A stretch of DNA of 64,000 nucleotides from Acheta domesticus (Eukaryota > Arthropoda > Insecta > Orthoptera > Gryllidae). Every line of letters starts with the position of its first letter. Within the stretch, counting starts at the first letter, position 1. Shown here in pieces: positions 35,350-47,080 of this stretch. The stretch covers positions 34,333,522 to 34,397,521 of the forward strand of contig JAHLJT010000631.1 in NCBI GenBank assembly GCA_031308135.1, given 5' to 3'. Position numbers and translations under genes: made by a program. The notes under the pieces were generated by a model, which worked only from the letters and a program-made list of their open reading frames with translations, was not told the origin of the DNA and did not search any database.

Positions 35350-35520
35350 AAGCGTGCCTCCAAGCACGGCTCCCTCCCGTGCATCACTTTGCACGGCTCC
35401 TGTCCCGCACGTCTCACGGCACGGCTCCACCACGTGCAACACCACGGCACGTTTTCCCTCCGGCGTCACTTGGCACGGCCCCTGAGCTGCACGGCTCCTT
35501 CACTCGTGCAGCGTCGACTG
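35350..35520 (+). repeat. Irregular GCACGGCTCC tandem repeat
   Basis: The 10-mer gcacggctcc or a one-base variant recurs about seven times at spacings of roughly 15-30 bases. The tract is GC-rich and its open frames (35379-35648, 35389-35571) follow from the repetition. No protein is assigned. Confidence 0.7.
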
Positions 35521-35610
35521 AAGGACTGGATTGCCGAATCTTTGACTTGGCCAGCGCCCGCACCCCTTTAAGTAGGGGAGGCGCGGCCCAATGTAGCCTC
35601 GCCTCTAACA

Positions 35611-35785
35611 TGCAACACTCACCGTGCTGGATACTCGGATTGTCATGAAATTTCGCCAGCTGATAGAAGACCATGCAAAACCTATATATACAAATTTTGA
35701 CGTGCTATGGAATATTAGTAATAGTGTTTAATAGGTATTTTTCATCAGGACCTTTCGTGACCTCCGCTCTTCTCGCAGTGGGTGA
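35611..35785 (+). repeat. Dispersed repeat family B, copy 2
   Basis: 'gcaacactcaccgtgctgga', 'tactcggattgtcatgaaat', 'aaacctatatatacaaattt' and 'acctttcgtgacctccgctc' match the other three copies. It is uninterrupted at the MITE insertion point of copy 1 ('gtgctatggaatattagtaa'). Confidence 0.8.
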
Positions 35786-36053
35786 GCCGTTGCTTCGGCA
35801 GCGCCAGGACCGTTTCGCGGCGTCTATCAATCGATGTCAGATTTCCAAACGCGTTCGTTCAAGAACGATGGCAAAGGCCATCGCCGGTGACTAGTTAGTT
35901 TGATGTACACAATGAAACACGTTCTGTGGAGAGTATTAGAAAGCGCAAGAACATTTTTTGTTAAATATCTTTATTGTGATAATTTTGTGCATAACCACTA
36001 TTCAGGTCCTCTATTCAGGCTCGAATTCGGAGAAGGTTTTTAGAAATATATTG
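35786..36053. other. Spacer between family B and family A copies
   Basis: No recognised feature. Confidence 0.4.
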
Positions 36054-38265
36054 TAGAGATATCTGTTTTTACTTTCCCGTATACGTACGTATACACGGAG
36101 TGATATACGTAGTATAGGGAAAGTTATATAATGCTGCGCGAAAAAATGGCCAATTTTCGGCGGAAAAAAATTAATTGCCGGGCCGTGAAAACGAATAAGT
36201 GGATAAAACCAGTTGCTAAATTAAGAAAAAAAATCCCCTAACACGTGGTGTAGCCAGAAACCCCGTTTTCTAGATCCTTGATACCGAAAACCCAATTGAA
36301 AGGAAAACGTCCGTCTGTCCGTCTGTGAACACTGCTAGCGCCTAAACCATACGTCATTCTCCAACTACAAAATTGAAGATAGAGGTTTTTTCTTCAAATA
36401 AAATTTGTTCTGCATATTGAGTTCTTTCATAAAGGTCATGTAAATGTTTCTCAAAATTTTTGTAGTTTTCGTGCAATATTGCGTGCAATATTTGCAATTT
36501 TAAAACATTACAAAAACAAGATTTTCTCAAAAACGGCTCCAAATTTTTTCTTTAAACTTTTGGTAGGGATAGTGGTAAATGTACTCTATCAATGACATAA
36601 AAGCCATTTTGGTCTATCGGTTGTTTTTTTTTTCAAAAATTACAAAAATGTAAAGTTTTTTACTTCTCTCTCACGTCGTTAATATTTACATTATCGGCGA
36701 TTTTTTCACATTATTATATTTACGAGTATATATGCTTTAAAGAATGTCAAGTAAAGTTTCTCGAAAACACTACCGTTTTCTGTGAAAAGTAGCTCAAATT
36801 TCGGCATTTTCAGAAATGCTCAAACGCCATTTTCTCGAATATGGCTGCAATTTTTTTCTTGAAACTTTGGTAACGGATAGTGCTAATTACACTCTTTAGT
36901 GTAGCGTAAAGTTTATTTTGAGTTATTTTTTTTGTTTTTTCAAAAATTACATAATTGTAATTTTTTTGAAAGATCTCTCACATCTTTAATATGCACATTA
37001 CCAGCAATTTGTAAACATTACTATATTTGTGAGTGTAAGTGCTTCAAATAACTTCAAATAAAGTATTTTGAAAACTCAATTATTTTCTGTGAAAATGAGC
37101 TTCAAATTTTGCATTTTTAGTAGCGCTAAAACGCCATTTTCTCTTGAACGGCATATCTTTTTTAAAAGAAAATTGACATTTATGACTAGGTTTTTGTGTT
37201 CTTTAATATTCTAAAATTAATATTTCTGTTCTACCAATAGGAAACCGAAATATTAAGAAAATGACAATAGCATATTATGCAATTAGTTTAAAACGTTGTC
37301 CTTTTTTACACGAATAAGACGATAATACCGTAAGTACAATGCACATGCTAGAATAAAGACGTTTGTTAATTTAATGCAAGATTAATTAAAGATCAAAGAG
37401 AATATTGATATTGGAACTTTTCACAAAGTAAGTTTACTTATGAAACACGTAAATGTGGGGTATCAGCCTATAAAGGCAATGGTATTTTCCCAACAAGATG
37501 TAAACACACTTCTTACAAAAGCTGATGATGAAACTTTTCTTTAATGAAGGTATAATAATGACAGTGGCAATAATAGATAAGTTTTATTTATTAACTGGTG
37601 TATTGTATTAATAACTGGTATGATTTTCCGGTTGTTGCTATTTTTGGCATATTTGGTGCTTGTAGACATGTCGAATTGTACAATTTGTGCATCAACGATG
37701 TGAAAGAAGAAGGTTCTGTTTTGATAGTGAACAAAAAATGACAAGTCCGGAATATTTACTATCGTATCTAGTGAAGAATTTAATTATGTTGAGGTCTGTA
37801 AATAATACATTTCCTTAAGACCCTTACATGTTAAACACAAAAAAATTTTTTGTTTTACATTCATGGCAAATGCAGCTGTAATCCAATTTTTTAAAAGTAA
37901 GTTTTTTCATAACGTATTTGATTTTACTACGAACACTACAATTTATTTATACGGTACCACTGCCTTCTTTAAACTCCATAACTGAAAATATATAGGGGCC
38001 ATGACTATTACGTCAGTGATGGCTCATATTTTGTCCAGAAATAGTCGATGACTTAATGATTCGTGCAATAATATGCCATACTATGAAAGATTTTGTTAAT
38101 GTAAAAGGGTGCTTTATAATACTGGTGTACAAAACAATGTACTTTTGGCGGTGATAGATTGCAGCTGGCAAGAAAGAGTATGTGGCAATTCAATATAGCC
38201 AGCGAAAACCCAAGGAAATAGAAAACTAACACGGGAAAGTCTGTGCCATTCTGTAGCACCACTAG
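36054..38265 (+). repeat. Dispersed repeat family A, long copy
   Basis: It begins with the hairpin actttcccgtatac / gtatagggaaagt and the block 'ttatataatgctgcg'. Next are 'ccttgataccgaaaa', a short gtccgtctgtcc tract and 'gcctaaaccatacgt'. At least two degenerate repeats of about 270-300 bp follow, each with 'aacggct', 'ctctcac.tcgttaatattt', 'tttctgtgaaaa' and 'cgccattttctc'. The right end at 38265 has the conserved terminus 'ctgtgccattctgtagcacc' then 'actag'. I infer that the middle (37200-38060) belongs to the same copy. Confidence 0.6.
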
Positions 38266-38266
38266 T

Positions 38267-40050
38267 TTAATTAAAGTCGGGAATTTTTCTTATCATATTC
38301 TTCTCAATGGACAACATTCCTAATGCTGAGAATCTGTCTTCCCCCTTAGAATGACGTAAAAAAGATTTTATTAACTTCAAAGATGAAAAACATCTTTCAG
38401 TTTTTTACTTGTCGTCATGGCCAGGGTCACTAGAACCTTCAGTACTTTCGTGATTTCTTTAAAAGCAGTAGTATCAAGTCCATACGAAATTTAAAAAAAT
38501 AGGTGTTTTAAACAACCAGACCCAGATAGAAGGCTGTTTTGCGATAATTCCGGTCTTGAGTAGAAAATTTGTAATTCAGTTCTCAGTGCAAGTTTTTTGA
38601 TCATGGAAAAAGCGTCACAAAAATTGTCAATGTCTTCAATAGGCAGACTTTTTCTGTAATTCTCATAATTTTCAGCCTGGAACAATTTTGCTCCTGATAG
38701 ATGACTTTGGAATTTAAAACGTTCTTTTACTTCAGTTAAAATGCAGTCACAGATCTCTCTCGCGGCAGCATTTAAATATTGTCTGGTGTTTCCACTTACT
38801 TTTGAAGCTGACTCTTCTTGTGTCTCTTCTAAAGAAGATGGCAATGCATTTCTTGTATTCATTATTGCATTCTCAAAACAATATATTGCTTGTTGAATTT
38901 TCACAATATCAGTTTCAATTTTTTGCAGCTGAGCATATAAGATGTCTACATGAGGCATGACATCGTTAAAGAAATTCAACCAGAATTGAAAAGTATCATC
39001 GTTCAGCCACTTAACAAATCCTGCTGCTTGGTACATTGTTTCTGAGTTGTAGGTTTTTCCCGTCCCAGATTGAATATTTTGAAAACATTTCAAAATTAAA
39101 TCTTTATTTTGAAAAATAATTTGTACTAATGTTGAACGAGAATTCCACCTTGTATTGTACGGACTTAGTATCCTAACACTGCATGTTTTCTCTGATGCAG
39201 CTGTTCTATCAGGCGAGATTGAAAAAAATGCTGAAATCGCTCTCAGGTTGTCAAAAATATATTAACACTGGAAATGTTAGCTGAAGCCTTTTCCAAGAGC
39301 TTTTTAAAATGATATGAATAGCAGTAAATGTAATGTGCATTCTTGTAAACATGTCGAACCAAAACATTGACCCCTCCTACATGTCCTCTGAAAACTAAAG
39401 CCCCATCACAAGTTTCTGCTATTAATTTTTCGGGACAATTTTGTAAGATTGGTTGAAGTTCATTCAAAATGCATTCTGACAAGCCTTGAGCATTATGGGT
39501 TTCTGCACTGAAAAATCCTCAATATCGCTCGTATATTGTTTTCTCCAACTCGTATCGAAATACTATTACTATCGGGATGCAATTAGAGATGTCGGTAGTA
39601 TCGTCAACCATGCAGGCTAGGAAGGATGGTCAGTTATAAACTCTCTACAAACTTCAAGCATCCACGCTAAAAGTTCGTTGTGTTATCTTAGAAATGTCTT
39701 TAAATACTTCTGCATTGTCAAAGTGGCTACGTAACAAAGGTCGATATTTTTACTGTATTCAATAATTTCTAAAAATTCACCTTTGTTATCTGAATAGTTG
39801 ATTCATCATGACCTCTAAGTGGCAGGTTACATGCTCCACATAATTTCAATACATATGTTATTTTGGAAACACTTTCCCGATTTTCTGCCACTAAATCATT
39901 GTGAAGACGAACAGATTCTTTATAAGCACTACTCAGATTTTCAGATATGTTACATTTTCCTAGAAATCGAAAACTGTCAACATTGTCTTTATGTTTTCTT
40001 AATTGTTCATGTTTTCTTATTTTCTCCTGAAGATGTTTTAGATCGCACAC
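38267..40050 (-). pseudogene. Broken hAT-type transposase (DUF4371/hAT dimerisation class)
   Basis: Minus-strand pieces line up from N to C. 39769-40050 has VSKITYVLKLCGACNLPLRGHDES, here in two parts, the family's 'fLg.q.laLRGHdE' block. 39243-39482 has ETCDGALVFRGHVGGV and a Tyr/His-rich helix like 'a.yvHCyaH.lnl'. 38491-39093 (200 residues) has the long helical core region. About 38270-38420 has the dimerisation block RCFSSLKLIKSFLR then GEDRFSALGMLSIE, ending with a stop at 38267-38269. Frames change several times and the N-terminal zinc finger is missing. The family is a DDE/RNase H-fold cut-and-paste transposase. Confidence 0.78.
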
Positions 40051-41959
40051 CCCCTCTGTCCAACTTTAATCCCCTCCAAACAACAAGATGTCTGCCAGAT
40101 GTCCTCACCAGATGTCTGCAACGGCTCCTGTGCGGGCACGAACGCGACAACTATGGGCGGGCGCTATGCGAGCAGAATAGCTGTGACACTACGGAACCAA
40201 AAACCAAAAAATTTCGTTGGCGTCCAACCTGTTAAAAAATTGATTTTTCCGCTGGCCACGTCCGAATACCTAATTTTCCCTCCAGGGTAAAACAGAATGA
40301 CCGATATTACACTGTAAAATATCTTTGTCAAAGAACTTTTATGAAAGAAATATGACAGTGTAATAGCTAATATTATATAAAAGATTTCTTTTATAAAATT
40401 TCTTTGATAAAATGTAGCTTCAGACGTTCAAGTTTTATCATATATTTGGTAACATGGCGTCCGATACGTGGCGTATTGCTTGAACCAAAGTTTAATGGCA
40501 GAGTATGAGCAATTATAATATGCAAGGCCCGCAACAGACTACACCGAGGAATGTGTTGCGAGAAATGTGGAAAGAGGTCGGCGAGACTGCATCCACACAC
40601 TAGAAATATGTTATTCGATATCTCGAAATGCCTTTATGTGCCACATGCCGAGAGTGGTCTCAGCAGTTAGCTATGAGATCAGCTGCGAGTTACATTTCTT
40701 GTTTTATTAAATGCTGTATTGTAATTTTAACCCGTGAAATCCTTGTTTTGTTCGAATTGTCTAGAGAGAAATACAAATTAAGAAAAGTAATGAATTAATT
40801 CAATTCTTTCAAAATACTCCTTCATGTTTCTTGCTTCAAGTATTTATTTTTATATTGCTCATTATTAGCGGGTTTCATACAAATAAGAATATCTTCCATA
40901 CAAGTTTTTTCTTGTTCATTTCCGTTTTACGAGAAAATTCAAGAAAAAATTAAAAACGGGTAGTTATCGCATCTTTTACTGCTAAATGTTATAACGTCAC
41001 TCAGTTCTACGCACTGTATGGTGTTTTCCTGCGGCCGCTAATGCCTTTTACTTCTGCATTAAACATAGATTAGTTATTATTAAGTATAAAGTACTACAAA
41101 CACAACTATTTGTGCGTCATCGATCTTGAATCGCGAGCAAAACTTCATAAAATATTGGACGACATGTAATATGGTCATCAAATTTCTTTGTCAGTTTACT
41201 TCGTCAAAGTTCAAAGAATTTCCACAAAGTTTCTCATCAAATATATTTGTCCAATATCTTTCAGAGTGTAATACCGGCCAATGTGTGAGTGACTAAACGG
41301 TGCAGCTGCTGCCGCCGTCCCCTCTCCTCGGCCCCTGGGGAAGGAGAGCCCGTGCATTTCGGGAGGCGGACAAGTGGTAGCATGCGGTGGCGTTTTTGGA
41401 GCAATGAGAACTGGCGCTGTGATAGCGTGGCATGGCGGGGAGTGATGTGGCGTGTTATGTGAATAAGAGTAGACCGCCCTCAACTTCAGTCACCACTGAC
41501 TTACCATGTGCTGCAGCAGATCAGCGCACGGCATGAGAAGACGCGCCGCGGGAATTTATTTAGGCAGGATAATTTCATGTGGCCCTTTGATCCCTTCTAT
41601 ACTTCCTACTGTACATAACAGTGTAAATTAATGTGAAAAGTTAGAAAGTGTAAATGCTCTTTAATTTTTCTTTGGAAGTTCAAGAATCCTTGAAGTGTTT
41701 TGAAAAGAATTCAGCTTACGTTTTTGTGAAAGTTGCTAATCATTTATTTTATTTTCATAGTAAATGTGCTTGTTACTATACATTTTCCCTCTCCATTATA
41801 AGAGTTTTCAAAATTGTTAGAAGGTTTTACTTTCCTTCACATAATAGCGAGAAGGTCATTGTAACGGTGAAGAAAAAACGCAAGTATGTGCTGTTGTGGC
41901 ACCATAAGTCATATTCTGCTATTAAGGGTCCGTAGAAAAGAGAAAACGTGAAAGAAGTC
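40051..41959. other. Unassigned region
   Basis: No gene recognised. GC-rich patches at 40080-40200 and 41280-41540 carry short motif-free frames, and the rest is AT-rich. Confidence 0.4.
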
Positions 41960-43377
41960 TTTTAAGCCTCGAAAGGAAGTAGCTGGGAAGAGGATGGGGA
42001 CAAAACCGAAAAGTGATGACGAAAGAGATTAGGAAACTAACTGATATAAGAAAGTCTGTGCCATTCTGTAGAATTAGTTGCAAAACGTCTATCCGTCTGC
42101 CTGCCGGTCTGTCTCTCAACCTGTCTACAAAATTAGCGCCTAAACTATTCGTAGATCTTTTGCGAAAATGAATATTTCCGTTCCATCTCGAGTCCCTATG
42201 ATTTTGAGAAGATGTTTAAATTTTATGGGTACTATACATGCAGCACCCGGGACATTTTCAAAATTTTCTCAAAAATGGCTACTTTTTTTCTTAACTTCTT
42301 GTAAGTAAAGAATGAGAGTCCCATATTCACGATTATCTCTAAATTGTCGAAAATTATAAAAGTTTGATATTTTTTCAGTGTCTATAATACTATACCAACG
42401 TTAGATATTTTCCTTCAAATACGACTTGTTCTTCACAATTACTTTTTAATTAATATCAAGTTCAATATTTTGAAAATATTAGCAATTGTCGAGCATTTTT
42501 TGGTGAAATATGAGCAATATTAAAAATATTGAAATGAAGATTTTCTCAAAATCCGCCCCAATTATTTTCTTTAAGAATTTTGTCTGGCTCGTGCTGAATG
42601 CACTGTAAGATACCATTAATGACATTTTGCTGTATTACTTCGTTTTTTATAAAAATGAAGAAAGGTAATTTTCAGATATCTCTCAAGCCATTAATATTTA
42701 TGTTTACATTACCGGCGATTTTTATACATTATAGAATTTGTGAGTACGTTTTAAACATGAAGTTTCTCGATAACATCGTTTCTGTGAAAGTGAACTCAAT
42801 ATTCCGCATTTAGGAAGCGCTCCAACGACATTTTCTGGAAAACGGCTTGACATTTTTTTGTTTAAACTTTTACGGATAGTGCTAAATGCATTAAATAATA
42901 AGACGTAAACGTTATTTTGATGTATCCTTTTGATTTTTCAAAAATTACTCATATATATTTTTTAAATACATTTCCCGTTGTTAATATTTATAGTGTTATT
43001 ATACGCATTTTTGTTTGTTTTTGAGAATCAGTGCTTTAAATGATTTCCTATGCAGTACAAAAGTTTTCTGCACAAATCAGCTCAAAATTGCACATTTTCA
43101 GATACGTTCAAAAACGAAATTTTCTCAAAAACGGTTACAAATTATTACACGAAAATATGCTTATATAACCAGGTTTTACTGTTCTATAATATTTTTGAAG
43201 TAATATTTCAATTCCACCATTGGGAGAACAAAAAATTGAGAAAATGTAAATAAATGTTTTAGGCGTCAATAGATGGCAACTAGGAAGAGGGTGAGGAATA
43301 ACCGAAAGGTCGCCCAAACTAAAGAGATTAGAAAACTAACTAGCAGGAGAAAGTACGTGCCATTCTGCAGCACCACT
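41960..43377 (+). repeat. Dispersed repeat family A, full-type copy
   Basis: It contains two copies of the terminal block: about 41965-42075 and 43265-43377, each with 'agagattag.aaactaact' and 'gtgccattctg'. Between them lie a degenerate gtccgtct tract and three or four units of the 270-300-bp degenerate internal repeat. The right end is cagcaccactag, followed by ttt. Confidence 0.65.
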
Positions 43378-43516
43378 AGTTTCGACTTGTTAGAACACTT
43401 TAAATGACCACCGTCTATCCAATGCATTCTACACGTGTTCCATTTACCATATGCTTTAACTGTTTGTCAAACAAATACTGGCGCGCCGGACGCTATCTGC
43501 ACGTGCGCGCGCGCGT

Positions 43517-43517
<1 letters not shown>

Positions 43518-43569
<52 letters not shown>
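43518..43569. repeat. (CA)n microsatellite
   Basis: About 26 uninterrupted CA dinucleotides after a short gcgc tract. It lies within otherwise non-coding sequence and accounts for the His/Thr runs in overlapping frames. Confidence 0.95.
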
Positions 43570-43570
<1 letters not shown>

Positions 43571-43959
43571 CAGGCGGCGACCACCCTCTTCCTACTGCCT
43601 CCGTACCAGAAGCGGAAGCTATCGATGAAAGATAACTCAAATCAAACTCTCCATCACATAATTACGACGATTCAGTTTTCAGCCTTTAGATTTAAATTTC
43701 GTGGATTGTATTTCTGACGAAGAGGGAGCTACTGCTGCCGCGTGGAATGATATTCAGAAGCGAAAACATGGGGATGAATTACAGAAATGAAAACAATGTA
43801 AGGAATCCTTTCACTAAACCCTGATATTTTGAAAAATGTGGTAATAATTCACTTTATTAAGGACGAGAACGTGTAAAATGCCAGGCACTCAAAACCTCGC
43901 GGTGTCATAGAATATCTCGTACCAGTTAGCAATGCCTCTTACTAGTCAGTTTTTTAATA
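43570..43959. other. Unassigned spacer
   Basis: No recognised feature. Confidence 0.4.
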
Positions 43960-44400
43960 TCTTTAGACTGGATTAGCGTTTCGGTTTTGGCCCACCTACG
44001 TATCTGCGCCAAAACAGCATTTTTTCACATTTTCACAATTTTTCGGTTCCTTAATATTAGAACCAAAATATGCCCTTAAGAATATTATAGAAAGGCAAAA
44101 CATGGTCCTACACGTAAATGATCATTGAAAACGTTGGAGCTGATTTTGAGAAAAATATGTGTGAGCGTTGCTGATACTATGCAATTTTGAACTCATTTTC
44201 TCAGAAAATTTGTCAGCTTTCGACAAAAGTCATAGAAAATCATTTGGAACGCTTGTGATAGCAACTGCAATAATATGTAAAATGCCCGGATATAAATATT
44301 AACGGCATTGAAGGTTATTTAAAAAAAATACATTTACGTAATTTTTGAAAAATCAAAAGAACATCAACATGGCGTGAATGTTACGTTATTCAGTGTGTGC
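43960..44400 (-). repeat. Dispersed repeat family A, inverted internal fragment
   Basis: Read on the minus strand it follows the internal 270-300-bp repeat ('aatttttgaaaaatc'-type block, then 'gttaatattta', then 'ctgagaaaatgag'). Neither terminus is recognisable. Confidence 0.5.
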
Positions 44401-45450
44401 AGATCAGATTTGGGTACTGTGATAATAGATTATCTCAATATAGGAAAGATCCAATAGAAGTTCCTTTTCAAGCGCTGAAACATATACTGAGACATCTACT
44501 GGGAACTAAAATATTGGTTGAAAATACAGAAGAATAACTGTAAAACGTTGGAAATCCAGACGCTAGTTGTTGTGCAATGAAAGAGTCGAATTATTTCGGC
44601 GGATCTGATGACAATTTAGCAAACTCAGTGATAGGTTGGAAGAGCATGGAACAAGAAGAAAAAAAATAATATCCAGGATAGAACAAAAGTTAATCAGACT
44701 ATGTACTGTTGCAAGTGAATTTAAATGATTTGTAGGTTTATTAAAAGAATTGGGTCAAAGAGAAAATATTCGACAACGGATTATAAGTTTTATTTCTAAC
44801 TACAATTGATTGGGTAGTTAATTTGAGGGTAAGTGCAGGAAACAAACACATTAATCGAATATACAGTTTATGTAAAAGACTAGGATTGTAGAGGAGAGAT
44901 AAAAATACGCTGTCAAAAATCAACAGAGCGTGAAGAAGGCATATTGAGGAGGGATTAATGCAAAGAAGTATTGAAAAATCCTAAACAATGTATATTATCT
45001 GCAGAAAATTTATAACGCGATAGGAGGAATTTGAAGGTAATCGCTTGACGAATAATTTGTTATCTTAGATATTCACTGAACTGCGTAAGCAGCACTTCCG
45101 AGTGATTGCTTCTACTGGCAAAGCATCGACTTCAATGAAGGTATTCACAAGAGAGTTGCAATGGCGTTGCTGTGGCGGTTAGTGACCCACCCCCGTGACA
45201 AGCAGCGTGGACGAGCTTCCGTGACACTGACAACAGAACACAGTCCTGAGTAGCAGCCTTCACACTACGCCACTCAAACGCACTACTGCGCTGAGGTGTT
45301 TATATGTTGCCTGCTTTGAGGCCACCGGCGCGGCGCGGCGCTCACAGCGTGTAATTCATGAATCCTTCCCCTGCTCAGGTCAGCATCTTGAAGCTGGCGC
45401 GCGCGCGCAATAATACGCGCGGAGCGCAGCCCAGCGAGACAGGGAGCTTA
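44401..45450. other. Unassigned region
   Basis: AT-rich to about 45060, then GC-richer with a gcgcgcgc run near 45400. No credible coding frame. Confidence 0.4.
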
Positions 45451-45610
45451 CACGCAACACTCACCGTGCTGGATACTCGGATTGACATGGAATTTTACCA
45501 GCTTGTTCACCACCTTTCAAAACCTCTACATACAAATTTGTACGTGCTGTGAAGTATTTGCAAGTAGTGTTTTGCGACAACCAGTATTGAGACCTTTCAT
45601 GACCTTACAG
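45451..45610 (+). repeat. Dispersed repeat family B, copy 3
   Basis: 'cgcaacactcaccgtgctgg', 'atactcggattgacatggaa', 'cacctttcaaaacctctaca', 'aagtagtgttttgcgacaac' and 'gagacctttcatgacctt' match the copies at 31161, 33238 (inverted) and 35611. No insertion at the MITE point. Confidence 0.8.
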
Positions 45611-45807
45611 CCTGAGGAAGGGCAGAAATCGCTGCTTGCCGCTGGTTCTGCGGCTGTTACTCACACATCGCGCCGCCACTATCGGCCTTTCGGTACGGTC
45701 TCAGTTGCTTCGGAGGGAAGATGAGTGACAAAAACGGGTGTTTACATTGCAAATGCCCTTCCCTTGCATCCTTCAGACTCGCAAAAAATCCTAATTATAC
45801 CAGAATA

Positions 45808-47080
45808 AACTAGTGGTGCTACAACGGCACATACTTTCCCGCGTCATTGGAAACAGATACGTAGTATTGAAATATTGCACTTTCTGCGCTACTAACATCT
45901 TAGCTATTACTCTAAAACATCCAATTCAATCAAAAGGCGAACAACTCATTGTTTCCATCGCAGTGTTGTCAGAACTATGTGAATTCTACAACTGCATAAA
46001 AATAGAATACTTAAGTTGTGTAAATTTTTAATTGAAAAATAAGCCTGATACCCCGGACAATACAGAAATGCTTTTCGTAGGGCCATGATTAGAGAAGAGT
46101 ATTCTCAGACCATGCAAAAATACTCTACTTACAACAAGTGATAGAGCATTTGGTGCGAAAACTAAATATTTTCATGCAAATATCAATATTAATTGACAAT
46201 TATAACTCCTTTTCATACAGCTACATCAAATCACAACAATGAAACTTGATTCACAGAAATTCGCAAGCGTGAAACCAAATTTCATTGTTGTATTCCCTGC
46301 ATTGTCGATATTCTGAGAGCTAGTCATTTTTATTTCAAATATTTCAAAATAAATAATTTTTAAAAGATTAATATGTGTATGTATAACAAAAGGTTGAATG
46401 TAAGAAACGAACAAAGAAATAATATACAAAATTGCAAATCCTAATTTACGACGCATCCAGCTGTCTGACACGCAGTAAAATTGCAGCATTATGTTTGTCA
46501 CGAAATTGTATAAAAACTATTCGTATTTTGAAAAAATTAAGCATACCATTATTTCCAGATGTAGTTTTGATAAATACATTTAATTCAGAAAAAACTGTAT
46601 TTTCACTATTATAGTTGTAAAAAAATACGAAAACGAAGTGCAGTGAATTCTGAGCGGGCGATGTTTGTCAGGAAATTAGAGAAATACTACTCATATTCCT
46701 AAAAATTCAACATGATCTTATTTGAAGGTCTGTTTTTGATGAGCATATTTCATTAAGAACTAGCCGTAAATGGCAATTTTCTTTTAAAAATTATGTGCCG
46801 TTTAAGAGAAAATGGCGTTTTAGCACTACTAAAAATGCGAAATTTGAAGCTCATTTTCACAGAAAATTTTTGAGTTTTCAAAATACTTTATTTGAAGTTA
46901 TTTGAAGCACTTACACTCACAAATATAATCATCTTTACAAATTGCGGATAATGTGCATATTAAAGATGTGACAGATCTTTCAAAAAATTTACATTTATAT
47001 AATTTTTGAAAAAACAAAAAAAAACTCAAAATAAACTTCACGCTATACTAAGGAGTGTAATTAGCACTATCCGTTACAAA
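45808..47080 (-). repeat. Dispersed repeat family A, inverted long copy
   Basis: The plus strand starts with ctagtggtgctacaacggc, the inverse of the family's right terminus. It ends with an internal repeat that matches 36840-37140 inverted over roughly 280 bp ('gtgtaattagcactatccgt', 'ttcaaaatactttatttgaa', 'aaaatggcgttttag'). Confidence 0.65.

Noticed and set aside
43404..43635. His/Thr-rich open frames
   Set aside because: They are translations of the (CA)n microsatellite.
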